DNA of 64,000 bases from Alteromonas sp. BL110 (GTDB lineage: Bacteria; Pseudomonadota; Gammaproteobacteria; Enterobacterales; Alteromonadaceae): positions 496,001 to 560,000 of the forward strand of contig NZ_CP031967.1 of the NCBI RefSeq assembly GCF_003443615.1. Direction: 5' to 3'. This document shows positions 50,840-59,875 of the stretch, piece after piece (positions within the stretch are counted from its first letter, which is position 1; every line of letters starts with the position of its first letter). Under the pieces are notes generated by a model. It saw only the letters and a program-made list of their open reading frames with translations, was not told the DNA's origin and ran no database searches. The translations under genes were made by a program, and so were the position numbers.

Positions 50840-52654
50840 TTAATTTGGCACAATATCAAAAGCTACAGTCATTCTCTGGCTTTCAGTTTCAATGGGGTTG
50901 GTTCCGTGCCATAAGTACGAGGGAAAGAAAACAACGGTGCCAGCCTCAGGCTTAATCGCATAATCTTCATCCATAGCAACGCCGTTTATATCAGGGCGCC
51001 CAAAGCATAGCCATCCATTGCCCCCTTGATTAACTTCTTCAGGAACGTCGACATAGAGAACACCACTCAACCAGCCCTCAGAATGATAATGAGATTTATG
51101 AAATCCCGACCGACGAAGGCGTACAGACCAACTTCCTATAAAATTAAGATTATCACTTAACCTAGAAAGAAAGGGGTGTTTCTTCTCAGTTTTCAAACTG
51201 CCTATAAATTCCTGTGCCCTTTCTTCTAGCAGCCTTCTTAACGTTTGCAGTAATTGATGTTTGCTATCTAACAAATTTTCAAACGTCTGCGATCCGTTTC
51301 TTAAAGATTGTCCAATCGGATGCCTTTCGTCATTGTGTAAGGTAGAAAGGTGGTCCTTCAGTTCCTGCACAAAGCTAATATTTGCTGCGCTGTCTGTCAG
51401 AAGCTTAGTAGCGTGGACAAAAGACTGATAATCACACAGATTTTTGTATTTGTTACTATTGCCATTCGCTTTATACGCTGTAGAAAGCAGTGTCCAGTAT
51501 CCTTGATTGAGGGGAGCAATACGACAAACCTTTTCAAATACTACAATAGCGTCTTTGTATTTTCTTAAGCTTAATAGCGCGTATCCTTTCTCGACGAGAA
51601 GTGCAACGGTGTTGCTTTGTGCCGCTTTTAATTTGCTTTCACTTAAAGTTAGTGCTGCTTCAAATTCGCCTAAGTCTCTAAGTGCACTACTTAAATGAGC
51701 GGTTGCAGCAATGCTAATGCTCTTGTCTGTGTGGCCTATTAACTTTTCAAGCCAATAACGCGCTTTTGATGGCTCGCCAATACGTAACATCAACTCACAA
51801 TATACGAGTACAAGCTCCGCATTTTCGTCAGACAATTGCTCTTCGAAAAAAGCGAATGGCGAAGAAGCGTTCTTTATCCATGCAAAATGGGCGTATTCTT
51901 TGTTCAATTCGCTATTGGTGGGGAAACGCGACAGCCCTTTTTGGTACACCTCTAATGATGACTCAGTATCGCCATTGAGCCCCATAACCGCAGCTAAGTT
52001 CTGATAAATTAATGGTGTATCGACATTGGCTTGAACAGCATGTGTTAACGCTAGCTCGTAATTGCGAATTGCTTCAACGAGCTTTCCCTGCCCACGCTTC
52101 AGGTTACCCAAATTATTCAAAGCAGTAACATTGCGATTATCAATATTAAGCGCTGAAACCAAATGGGCTTCAGCAATTTCTATGTTGCCTAGTTCAACTT
52201 GAATAGCGGCTAGTAAGATAAGTAATGAAACATGATTCGAACGAGCCTCAACTAGTTGCTTTCCTAATTGCAAGGCCTCACGGTATTTCTTTTCAGCATA
52301 GAGGGATCTTGTAAAGTTATATTTATAATCGAAGGACTCAGCATTTATGCTGCTTGCCTTTCTAAAAAGCTGTGATGCCTTTACCGCATTTCCACTCTCA
52401 AGAAGAAAGTTTCCGTAACTATTCATCAGATCAGTCGATGAAGGAAACTTTTTCAACCCTTTTTCAAAAACTTTTGCCGCTTTTTTGTGTTCTGTCAGTT
52501 TGCGTAAGGACCCTCCGTATAATTGAACGACAACAGGGTCTACATTCACAAGCGCAGGCGATGCCTCTATAGCGTCAACAACGTTTGAAAAGTTGCCTTG
52601 CCTAAATGCATTAATAAGCTGGGGAATAATAATATTTGGCTGGCCTTGCATCAT
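50840..52654 (-). CDS. TPR-containing 2OG-Fe(II) oxygenase
   Basis: A protein of 604 residues from the ATG at 52654, one base after the preceding stop (TAATATG). Residues 1 to about 400 are TPR-like repeats (FRQGNFSNVVDAIEASPALV, HKKAAKVFEKGLKKFPSSTD, NRNVTALNNLGNLKRGQGKL). The C-terminal about 200 residues are a putative 2OG-Fe(II) oxygenase of the PF13759 type, with the proximal His set in GFHKSHYHSEGWLSGVLYVD (about 515-530), the distal His in FPSYLWHGTNPI (about 583) and RMTVAFDIVPN at the end. Probably a protein or peptide hydroxylase using the TPR part to bind its target. It is translationally coupled to the aspartyl-hydroxylase-like gene upstream. Confidence 0.88.
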   Translation of the reverse strand: MMQGQPNIIIPQLINAFRQGNFSNVVDAIEASPALVNVDPVVVQLYGGSLRKLTEHKKAAKVFEKGLKKFPSSTDLMNSYGNFLLESGNAVKASQLFRKASSINAESFDYKYNFTRSLYAEKKYREALQLGKQLVEARSNHVSLLILLAAIQVELGNIEIAEAHLVSALNIDNRNVTALNNLGNLKRGQGKLVEAIRNYELALTHAVQANVDTPLIYQNLAAVMGLNGDTESSLEVYQKGLSRFPTNSELNKEYAHFAWIKNASSPFAFFEEQLSDENAELVLVYCELMLRIGEPSKARYWLEKLIGHTDKSISIAATAHLSSALRDLGEFEAALTLSESKLKAAQSNTVALLVEKGYALLSLRKYKDAIVVFEKVCRIAPLNQGYWTLLSTAYKANGNSNKYKNLCDYQSFVHATKLLTDSAANISFVQELKDHLSTLHNDERHPIGQSLRNGSQTFENLLDSKHQLLQTLRRLLEERAQEFIGSLKTEKKHPFLSRLSDNLNFIGSWSVRLRRSGFHKSHYHSEGWLSGVLYVDVPEEVNQGGNGWLCFGRPDINGVAMDEDYAIKPEAGTVVFFPSYLWHGTNPIETESQRMTVAFDIVPN

Positions 52655-52655
52655 A

Positions 52656-53639
52656 TTAGTAAAACCTCTTGTCCAACACTGCAAGCGCACCAAAATGTGC
52701 GGACCAATTAGCATATTCGCGCATCAGCATTTGTATGTCTTGCTTTTCTACTTCGGTTAAATGAGGGTTCCAGATATCGATAATCAATACCGCTCGCGCT
52801 GCGTCAGCTGGATTTTCTGCACTATGTACAAAACTATCGTCAAATAGTAAAGCTTCTGTTTTGGCACTCCACGTTCTTTTCTCACCGGCGACATCTAAAT
52901 AAGCGTTGTCGTTAACAACAAGTGGGATATGAAGTGTCCACTTTATATTCGATATACCGTAATGTGGAGGAATATAGGCTTTTGGCTTTAATACCGATAT
53001 GACGACTTCAGGTGCGTGGGTCGGACAGTGTGCTAACAAAGGCGAATTAAACAAGGATATGGGGTCATGCGGAAGACGCTTAGCGTGCTCCGTAAAGTGT
53101 CCTCCTTTCATCAAATGCATGGAAGACCAATTTTCACTCAGTTTTTTCCAATCATCTGACTTTGGCACCTCTCCTATCTCATGAACATAGTTATCATTTG
53201 CATATTTTATACAAGACAGAAAGACTTCCTTAGATGAAGAGAGCTTATTAACCAAATCTTGAAGCCCTTCTACCTCGCTAGTTTCAGAAAATGGCGACGA
53301 AGGCAAATCAGGTATAAAAAGGAAACTTGGTTTTTGTGCTTCGTGTTGATAAACCTTTCTTTCAACGCCACACAACATATTCACCGCCTGCTTTATTCTG
53401 GACGTGCTCCCTATGTGATGGCAAGCATTGTACAGTGCCCTACGAGACAAGTTAGCCGCATTATGAATATGGGTGGCCCTGAACTTTGTAAGAGGCTCTT
53501 CATCTTTTGGAGATAAAAACTCGGGGTATTGCTTGAATAAAGACGCGTAGGCCGAAAGTGCTGAATCATACTCAGCTTTCTCAACAATTGTCGTAATACT
53601 TTCAATTAATTGAGTGATGTGATTATTATTGCTATTCAT
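52656..53639 (-). CDS. Aspartyl/asparaginyl beta-hydroxylase family protein
   Basis: A protein of 327 residues. The C-terminal half (from about 190) is an Asp/Asn beta-hydroxylase domain (PF05118-like): AYIPPHYGISNIKWTLHIPL with the first His, GEKRTWSAKTEALLFDDSFV, then HSAENPADAARAVLIIDIWN containing the distal His and Arg. The N-terminal half is helical and may bind the substrate. No signal peptide. Enzymes of this family hydroxylate Asp or Asn side chains in proteins with iron and 2-oxoglutarate. Start ATG at 53639 has no clear ribosome-binding site; a terminator-like hairpin lies just upstream. Its stop is next to the TPR oxygenase start, so both are coupled. Confidence 0.9.
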   Translation of the reverse strand: MNSNNNHITQLIESITTIVEKAEYDSALSAYASLFKQYPEFLSPKDEEPLTKFRATHIHNAANLSRRALYNACHHIGSTSRIKQAVNMLCGVERKVYQHEAQKPSFLFIPDLPSSPFSETSEVEGLQDLVNKLSSSKEVFLSCIKYANDNYVHEIGEVPKSDDWKKLSENWSSMHLMKGGHFTEHAKRLPHDPISLFNSPLLAHCPTHAPEVVISVLKPKAYIPPHYGISNIKWTLHIPLVVNDNAYLDVAGEKRTWSAKTEALLFDDSFVHSAENPADAARAVLIIDIWNPHLTEVEKQDIQMLMREYANWSAHFGALAVLDKRFY

Positions 53640-53640
53640 A

Positions 53641-53666
53641 TAAAAATGGGGGGCTTTTAGCTCCCC
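53641..53666 (-). terminator. Terminator hairpin upstream of the aspartyl-hydroxylase gene
   Basis: On the minus strand GGGGAGCT and AGCCCCCC pair with one mismatch and a small loop, followed by ATTTTTAT. It lies after the lipoprotein gene and directly before the next start codon, so it may terminate or attenuate transcription between them. Confidence 0.6.
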
Positions 53667-53697
53667 ATACTAAACTATCGAAACAAATTTTTACAGT

Positions 53698-53961
53698 TTA
53701 GCCGCCACCTGTCTCACTCGTTCTTTGCAGTCGCAACCAACCTTCCTTGCCAGTTTCTCTCATTTGCTCTCGTTCTTCTACCGAGTAACAAACGCGTTGC
53801 ATTCTGTTAGACCCTGTTTTCTTTTCCATCTTGCAAATCATACCGTCATCTTCATCGTTGACTTTGGCATATGCTGTAGAAGGGTTCTCGTCAGTAGAGC
53901 TACAAGCGCAAATAGATATTGCTATAAAAGCCAAAGTTATTGGCTGAAAAAAATTTTTCAT
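53698..53961 (-). CDS. Small lipoprotein with a paired-cysteine motif
   Basis: A protein of 87 residues. Signal peptide MKNFFQPITLAFIAISICAC with a lipobox ending at Cys18 or Cys20. The mature part contains DDGMICKMEKKTGSNRMQRV then CYSVEEREQ, a pattern (C...TGS....RVC) that occurs in many small uncharacterised proteobacterial proteins, and ends LRLQRTSETGGG. Function unknown. It lies between two hydroxylase genes, 15 bp after the prolyl-hydroxylase-like gene, and is followed by the hairpin at 53641. Its place makes it a conceivable substrate or sensor of the modification enzymes, but nothing in its sequence proves this. Confidence 0.8.
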   Translation of the reverse strand: MKNFFQPITLAFIAISICACSSTDENPSTAYAKVNDEDDGMICKMEKKTGSNRMQRVCYSVEEREQMRETGKEGWLRLQRTSETGGG

Positions 53962-53976
53962 CCGTACCGTCCCTTT

Positions 53977-55095
53977 CTAATTTCCGTAAATAAAACTACC
54001 ATAATTTGTTGTATGTTTCCTAATCCATTTCGTTACTAACCATTTATCTTTGGTTATTAACTTTTCGCCAGCATGATAGCTATTGAGTAGTGTTTTACCA
54101 TCTTCATCAACATTAGAAAACACCAACATACTCCCTAACTCTGGCTGCACTCTTTTACCAAGTTTAGGAAAATGAGTGCAACCTTCTTTTGTAAGGCTAT
54201 TAAGATATATAAGTGCCGTCTTTACCCGTTGACCGCCGTCTTGAAATATTTCAGCATCTTCCCCCACACTGAGTGCATCATAGTGAGGCTTATACTCCTG
54301 GCCAGGTTGATATCTTAATAAGCTAAGCGCCTCTCCTTGGGTAACTTTTGTCGATGTCAACTGTGCGATGGTATGATCAATCTTACGTGTAATCCAGTCT
54401 GCCACTTCGGGAAAGATTGTCGCTATATAACTTGTTCTAACGCTATCAACACGTCCTCTACCGGTTAATGGGTCAATGACCATTGAAGGCTCGAGCATGG
54501 GCGAAAAACGAGTAATCATATAATTGCACTCGAATGCTGTGAGTACATTTTCGTAAAGGAGCACGGACGCTTTTTCGTCTATAACATTGCTCTCTGTGCT
54601 AAAGCTATCAAACCTTGAAATGATAAATTCGGTAATTGTATTTTGGTCCAGCTCGGTAGTTCTGTTATCAACAAAGTCATCTATCTTGAGTTGATTATAA
54701 ATATTGGGACTTCGCTTTTGAAGAATGGATGCTATCCAACTAAACTCAGGCGTGTTTACTGGAACATATGCCATCAGAGTAAGTGAAGCTTCAATCACCC
54801 CATCTTTTGATAATGCTACCAAGCGCTCGACAACGTAAGATGATGAGCGATAAACAGCGCCAAAATATCCTATTAACAACTGATGATATTGTGCTATTGG
54901 TTTTTTTCCAACTGGAATAGCTGATAAATAATCCACAACTTCATTAGGATCTTTTGAAGAGCTTTTATACGAAAAATCTAGCGCTGAATTTAAATCACCG
55001 AGAGCCCCAGCTTCTTTTAAGCAATTTAAAGCCAATTCAAATTCTGAATTCGCATAGGCTTCATTCGCTCTCTGTATAAAATATTCGATTGTCAT
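53977..55095 (-). CDS. Prolyl 4-hydroxylase-type 2OG-Fe(II) oxygenase
   Basis: A protein of 372 residues. Residues 1 to about 160 are helical (Sel1/TPR-like; ANSEFELALNCLKEAGALGD). The P4Hc-type domain (about 180-372) has LLRYQPGQEYKPHYDALSVG with HxD (about 270-272), KTALIYLNSLTKEGCTHFPK, and LLNSYHAGEKLITKDKWLVT with the distal His and the Lys expected in prolyl hydroxylases (about 339-350). It probably hydroxylates proline in a protein or peptide. No signal peptide. ATG at 55095, just after the strong terminator of the TonB receptor gene upstream, so it begins a new unit with the lipoprotein gene. Confidence 0.9.
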   Translation of the reverse strand: MTIEYFIQRANEAYANSEFELALNCLKEAGALGDLNSALDFSYKSSSKDPNEVVDYLSAIPVGKKPIAQYHQLLIGYFGAVYRSSSYVVERLVALSKDGVIEASLTLMAYVPVNTPEFSWIASILQKRSPNIYNQLKIDDFVDNRTTELDQNTITEFIISRFDSFSTESNVIDEKASVLLYENVLTAFECNYMITRFSPMLEPSMVIDPLTGRGRVDSVRTSYIATIFPEVADWITRKIDHTIAQLTSTKVTQGEALSLLRYQPGQEYKPHYDALSVGEDAEIFQDGGQRVKTALIYLNSLTKEGCTHFPKLGKRVQPELGSMLVFSNVDEDGKTLLNSYHAGEKLITKDKWLVTKWIRKHTTNYGSFIYGN

Positions 55096-55112
55096 GTTCG
55101 ATCTCCGCGTAT

Positions 55113-55140
55113 AAAAAAAGCCTCAGAAGAGGCTTTTTTC
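55113..55140 (-). terminator. Terminator after the TonB receptor gene
   Basis: GCCTC (55120-55124) and GAGGC (55129-55133) with an AGAA loop, extended by A7 and T6 on the two sides. It lies 15 bp after the receptor stop and can act in either direction. Confidence 0.85.
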
Positions 55141-55154
55141 GGTTTACACGTATG

Positions 55155-58013
55155 TTAGAACGTTAAGTTAACGCGCGAGTAGAAAAACTGACCAGGAATT
55201 TCATACATTGACGGGTCAAAACTGTTAGCAAACGTTGAATAAGATACTTCTGGATCTGTATCAAACAAGTTATTAACACCTAACGTAATACGAAGGTTGT
55301 CGTTTACCGCGTAAGCTAACGACACATCGTGATAAGCCATCGCTTCTAGCTCGTTAAAGCTATTGCCACCTATCTCCTCGCTAGGATCAGAACAAAGTTC
55401 TTGCTCCAGCTGATTAGACTGAGCATTGGTACCAAGATTACACTGCTCAGTGGTGTTACCGATGTAACGCATTAACCAGTTAGCTGTCCAGTCATCATAC
55501 ATCCAGGTAAGAGCCAAGTTTGTACGAAGGCGCGGAACGACGTCGCGGTCGCCTGCTTTACCTGCGTCATTAAATACCGTTGTTGCGCCCGTAGCGGGAT
55601 CTACAACGATAGATGAACGTTCGTCAATATAAGTTCCATCCCAATTTACGCGGAAATCACCGTAATCAGTTTCAAAGTTATAAGCAACATTGTAATCGAA
55701 ACCAGAAGTTGTCACGCCACCAGTATTGATGTTCACGTTGACCAAATCAACTACGTTACCACCAGCTCCTCGCGTTATTAGAGAACAAAGAACAGTACCT
55801 GTCTCAGCGCACGTATTTAGTATAGTTTGACCACCATACGTAGATACAGCGTTGTCAATTTCAATATCAAACACATCAAACGTAATTGATAAACCTTCGA
55901 CCTGTGCTGGTGAATAAACAAAACCGTAAGTGAAGCTTTCTGCTTCTTCTGCCTCTAAATCTTCATTACCACCTATTGTGATGCGAATTTGTGAGTTAGG
56001 TTGGCTATAAGACGCTGGAACACCTGCACAACCTGGCGCACCGTCACCACCTGCATTACAAGGATCTGATAGTGCAGGGAAAGCATCTGCAGCACCACGG
56101 AATAACTCAGTTAGTGAAGGAGCACGGAACGCTTCAGACCAAGTACCACGTACAAGTAAATCTTCATTAATACGCCACTTCAAACCAATCTTCGAGTTTG
56201 TAGTGTCACCAAAGTTACTGTAATCAGAATAACGAGTAGCAAGCTCTAGGTCTAATTGCTCTACTCCAGGCATATCTGAAAGTAGTGGAACAGCAAGCTC
56301 TAAATAAGCTTCTTCTACGTTGAAAGCACCATTTGTCGGCTGACGAGCATTACCAGAAGTGATTCCCGCAGCGATAATTGCATCTGGCTGGTCATAGCCT
56401 GACTGCCAACGCTTCTCATAACCAGCAGCGAATGCTAAATAACCCGCTGGAAGCTCTAGTAATTCGCCAGAGATATTTGCTGAGTAACTTTCTAGCGAGG
56501 AATTTAACTCATCCTGCGCAGTAAAAGTGATGTAATCAAGCATCTCTTGGGTAATAGAGCCTTCACCAATATCTGTAGCACCACCGAACAAATTAAGAGG
56601 AACACACCCATCTGTACAGTTCGCTGGGTCTCCAAGCGCCAGTCTTACGCGATCCATATTAAGTAGACCATCAGTAGACGTATTTTGAGTTATATCAGCA
56701 TATGTATAGTTCACATCCCAGAAAAACTCAGTCTCAGCTATTTCGAATACACCTTCGAAGCCGCCGTTAAATTGGAATTGATCAACATTTTGTCTAAAGC
56801 TACGGAAGCCCGCTTCCATCATACGACGACCAAAAAGATATAACTCTTGAGAATTTGGATCGTACAAAGAAGGATCTAATCCTTCACCGTTTTCATTGTA
56901 ACCTTCAGACGCTGGGTCAGTGTATATTGAAGGATTCGTTGTAATTAACGCGTTAAATGGGTTGAATGGATGGTTTGCAGCTAATTCAGCAGCCTCATCA
57001 AAAGCCGTACCTAAAAACAAAGGTGTAGGAGCAAGTGCTTGCTCAGACTTACGGTTACCATAAAAACCTGTAACGTTAACAGATACATTATCAGTCAGTT
57101 CATACCGTGCCTGAGTATAAATGTTAGTACGTTCTTGAGGCGTAGATAGATAGTTAAAAGGTGCGAAATTGAATCTGCTTGTAGGCTCTACCCAAGGCTC
57201 TAAACCACCGTTACCGTCACCCTGTAAATTGTTCAGGCCACCTGACGCTGGGAATGTTAAGAAACGACCTTGTGGAGGAGCGGATGAACCGCCAAAACCC
57301 TCTGGAGTTCCAAATACGGGAACAGCTGAGATTTCACGATCGCCCGCTAGTGTTGGCTCTTCTTCAACGTAAGAGATGTTGAAGTATACATTACCTTTAT
57401 CATTAGCAGTACCGAAGCCGATATCCCATTGCTCTTTATTACCGTCGCCTTCATCCCACTGACCAACGTATCCAGATGCTTGAACACCTTCAAAATCCTG
57501 ACGTGTAATAACGTTTACTACACCAGCGATTGCATCAGAACCGTATACTGCGGAAGCACCGTCTTTAAGCACTTCGATACGCTCAATAATTGCAGCTGGG
57601 ATGTTGTTAAGGTCAACTGAACCACCAAGGCCTGGCGCCCAGCGCTTACCGTTAACAAGAACCAGTGTACGGTTTGAACCAACACCACGAATGTTGATTG
57701 TCGTTGTACCATCACCACCGTTGTTATTGTTGGTATTTATCGCCGAACCTGCAGAAGGAATCGCTTGAAGAACGTCACCAATTGACGTAACACCGAATTT
57801 CTCAATATCAACACGTGACATGACTGTAACTGGGTTCGCACCTTCAATGTCGGTACGACGGATACGAGAACCTGTTACCTCGATTTTTTCTACTGCGTCC
57901 GCTGCTTCTTCGGTTTCCTGTGCGTTAACTGCACCAGTGAAGCCGATAGATGATGCAGCACCGAATGCGCACGCTAACTTCACTGACTTAGCCAGCTTAG
58001 AGTTTATAAACAT
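55155..58013 (-). CDS. Large TonB-dependent receptor
   Basis: A protein of 952 residues: signal peptide (MFINSKLAKSVKLACAFGAA...VNAQ), TonB-box-like segment (VEKIEVTGSRIRR), plug domain (about 55-165, TINIRGVGSNRTLVLVNGKR and VLKDGASAVYGSDAIAGVVN) and a long beta-barrel ending in F (YSRVNLTF). FRAPSLTELFRG is the common signature of the barrel in this class. The size and acidic, Cys-containing loops (CNAGGDGAPGCAG) resemble the large peptide- or protein-type receptors of Alteromonadales and Xanthomonadales rather than siderophore receptors. A good ribosome-binding site (GGAGA) precedes the ATG. Ligand unknown. Genes for hydroxylases lie downstream. Confidence 0.92.
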   Translation of the reverse strand: MFINSKLAKSVKLACAFGAASSIGFTGAVNAQETEEAADAVEKIEVTGSRIRRTDIEGANPVTVMSRVDIEKFGVTSIGDVLQAIPSAGSAINTNNNNGGDGTTTINIRGVGSNRTLVLVNGKRWAPGLGGSVDLNNIPAAIIERIEVLKDGASAVYGSDAIAGVVNVITRQDFEGVQASGYVGQWDEGDGNKEQWDIGFGTANDKGNVYFNISYVEEEPTLAGDREISAVPVFGTPEGFGGSSAPPQGRFLTFPASGGLNNLQGDGNGGLEPWVEPTSRFNFAPFNYLSTPQERTNIYTQARYELTDNVSVNVTGFYGNRKSEQALAPTPLFLGTAFDEAAELAANHPFNPFNALITTNPSIYTDPASEGYNENGEGLDPSLYDPNSQELYLFGRRMMEAGFRSFRQNVDQFQFNGGFEGVFEIAETEFFWDVNYTYADITQNTSTDGLLNMDRVRLALGDPANCTDGCVPLNLFGGATDIGEGSITQEMLDYITFTAQDELNSSLESYSANISGELLELPAGYLAFAAGYEKRWQSGYDQPDAIIAAGITSGNARQPTNGAFNVEEAYLELAVPLLSDMPGVEQLDLELATRYSDYSNFGDTTNSKIGLKWRINEDLLVRGTWSEAFRAPSLTELFRGAADAFPALSDPCNAGGDGAPGCAGVPASYSQPNSQIRITIGGNEDLEAEEAESFTYGFVYSPAQVEGLSITFDVFDIEIDNAVSTYGGQTILNTCAETGTVLCSLITRGAGGNVVDLVNVNINTGGVTTSGFDYNVAYNFETDYGDFRVNWDGTYIDERSSIVVDPATGATTVFNDAGKAGDRDVVPRLRTNLALTWMYDDWTANWLMRYIGNTTEQCNLGTNAQSNQLEQELCSDPSEEIGGNSFNELEAMAYHDVSLAYAVNDNLRITLGVNNLFDTDPEVSYSTFANSFDPSMYEIPGQFFYSRVNLTF

Positions 58014-58357
58014 GTATTGTCTCCCTGGACCACTAAAGCTCTTAGTGTGTGTTTCTTAAATCGTTTATATAACGAATTATTATTAGTAAGGTCAAAGCCT
58101 CACTTTGATAATAACCACATCCTAAGCGAACGGTCAACTGGGATCAGACAGGTGTTCCCCAAAAGTTCAATTTTTTTTTCGTCTTTTTATCTCCTTTTGT
58201 AAATATTAACTTACATTTAACATATGAGTTACATCGAGCTCTATTTTTTGATTATTTAGCAACCAAGTTGGCAAAATTTCAGGTTTTATACTTAAGTTTA
58301 TAAGACTACTAGTTAATAACCCTTTCGAAAAAAAACGATGAACATCGAAACGATTTT
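58014..58357. other. Intergenic region upstream of the large receptor gene
   Basis: 344 bp, AT-rich with runs of A and T; it holds the receptor leader and promoter and the 3' end of the sulfotransferase transcript. I see no gene and no convincing terminator or promoter hexamers. Confidence 0.45.
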
Positions 58358-59830
58358 TTAAAATCTGCAAGTTTCGTACAAAGTCTTGAAATCTGAAGGA
58401 ACATGGTTTGACATAGCACTACTCATTTTTATCGGTCGGCGAGCTTGGTACATACTCGCTGTTTTAATAATAGACAAAGAACGGTTTCCTTTGTTATTAG
58501 CCTTTTGCAAAAGTTTAATTTCACTGCTATTTGCACAAACGAATTCAATAAGCTGCGAACTTACTGTTTCTGGGTATTTCTGTAGCTCTTCTGTCTCAAT
58601 TGAAAATGTATTAAAGCGGTACTGTCTACAAAACGCTTCGCTTAACTCTGTCTCATTTTCTACGACACGTTTAATTGTCGAAATATCCCACGACCAATTT
58701 AAACCATTGCTGAAGTGCGTCCTAAAAATGGACCATGCATTCTGAATCATCTCTCTTTTTGTAACGATTAATTTTGCATCTGGAAAAACACGGGCAATCA
58801 CGTGTGCATAACGAAGATTACTTAGGCTTTTATCAATAATAATAGCCTTTTCACCGAGGTACTCTTCGCATATACGTTGATATTCTTCTGCAATTTCGTA
58901 ACACTTTTCTGCATCCAGTGTTTCTAAAGAACGTAAACTATCAAGCGTGTTTTTCGTTTTAAAAACATTATCCACAGCGCAGGAAAAGGCGTTCAATTCA
59001 CCCACGGACAGTGCATCAACATTGCTCACTAATATTTGTTCAACCAAGGTAGTGCCAGAACGGGGGAGACCTAATATGAAAATTGGTTGTGGAAATAGCT
59101 TGGAATGCTGGCCCGCTATATTATTTTTTACTGAAGATAAGTATTGAGAATTATCTTTAGCCCATTGGGATAATGGCCCATAGTCAAACTGTGCGTTAGT
59201 AGTTGACAATGCGCGCATTGTTTCTGCGCTTTTTTGAATGTATGAAAAGCTCTGTTTTTCTTTGTTTAATTTAGTAGAAAGAATACTTAACCCATTGTAG
59301 AAACAAGCTTTTGAAACGCTGTTTGGCACTTTACTAAATTTATCTACTAGCTGAGTAAGTTGAGCTTCTAAATGCTGAGCTTCATCTGACTCAAGCAATG
59401 TGGATAGTAAATGCGCCGACTCACCTGATTCCGGTGCTCTTTTTAAAATTTCGTTAAGTAAAGCTTTGGCGGTTTCAAACTCTCCTAATTGATATGCAAG
59501 AACTGCGTTTAAGTGAAGTAGAGTAATTGAATTGTATCCGGCTTCCCCTATCGCTTGAATAAATTTGTAAGCTTGCTTAGTGTTTCCGCAGTCAGATAAC
59601 ATTCCCAACGCCTGTGCAAGCACAGTGTCTTGTAAACCATTTTTTAGCGTTTGCTCGATGCAGCGTTTTGCAAGCAAGTAACACCCAAACGACATTGCAA
59701 TTTGCGCTACACCTAACCAGCGTTCGTTTAGCGGGGCCTTTAGTGAAAGTAATTTATTTGTTACTTCAACGACAGATGCTCGATCCGTCGATTTAGCTGC
59801 CGATACTAATTGTTTTAAAAGTTGATTCAT
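58358..59830 (-). CDS. Sulfotransferase with N-terminal helical repeats
   Basis: A protein of 490 residues. Residues 1 to about 235 are TPR-like (YLLAKRCIEQTLKNGLQDTV, LGEFETAKALLNEILKRAPE). The sulfotransferase domain follows with FILGLPRSGTTLVEQIL (about 248-264, the PAPS phosphosulfate loop), IIDKSLSNLRYAHVIARVFP and KLIVTKREMIQNAWSIF (3'-phosphate site). The last 50 residues lack a recognisable motif. It is the second TPR-sulfotransferase of the window and lies directly downstream of the Oar-like receptor gene, separated by a hairpin without a U tract, so it may be cotranscribed with it. Acceptor unknown. Confidence 0.86.
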   Translation of the reverse strand: MNQLLKQLVSAAKSTDRASVVEVTNKLLSLKAPLNERWLGVAQIAMSFGCYLLAKRCIEQTLKNGLQDTVLAQALGMLSDCGNTKQAYKFIQAIGEAGYNSITLLHLNAVLAYQLGEFETAKALLNEILKRAPESGESAHLLSTLLESDEAQHLEAQLTQLVDKFSKVPNSVSKACFYNGLSILSTKLNKEKQSFSYIQKSAETMRALSTTNAQFDYGPLSQWAKDNSQYLSSVKNNIAGQHSKLFPQPIFILGLPRSGTTLVEQILVSNVDALSVGELNAFSCAVDNVFKTKNTLDSLRSLETLDAEKCYEIAEEYQRICEEYLGEKAIIIDKSLSNLRYAHVIARVFPDAKLIVTKREMIQNAWSIFRTHFSNGLNWSWDISTIKRVVENETELSEAFCRQYRFNTFSIETEELQKYPETVSSQLIEFVCANSSEIKLLQKANNKGNRSLSIIKTASMYQARRPIKMSSAMSNHVPSDFKTLYETCRF

Positions 59831-59840
59831 TGTTTAGTTT

Positions 59841-59863
59841 AAGCCCAGCATTACGCTGGGCTT
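59841..59863. terminator. Strong hairpin between the Oar-like receptor and sulfotransferase genes
   Basis: AAGCCCAGC (59841-59849) and GCTGGGCTT (59855-59863) form a 9-bp stem. On the plus strand five T follow, but on the coding (minus) strand only TT follows, so for the genes here it may attenuate rather than end transcription. Confidence 0.65.
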
Positions 59864-59875
59864 TTTCACTTTTGC

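Noticed and set aside
52655..52714. Longer N-terminus for the TPR oxygenase, starting at 52714
   Set aside because: It would overlap the upstream aspartyl-hydroxylase gene by 59 bp; the ATG at 52654, right after that stop, fits translational coupling.
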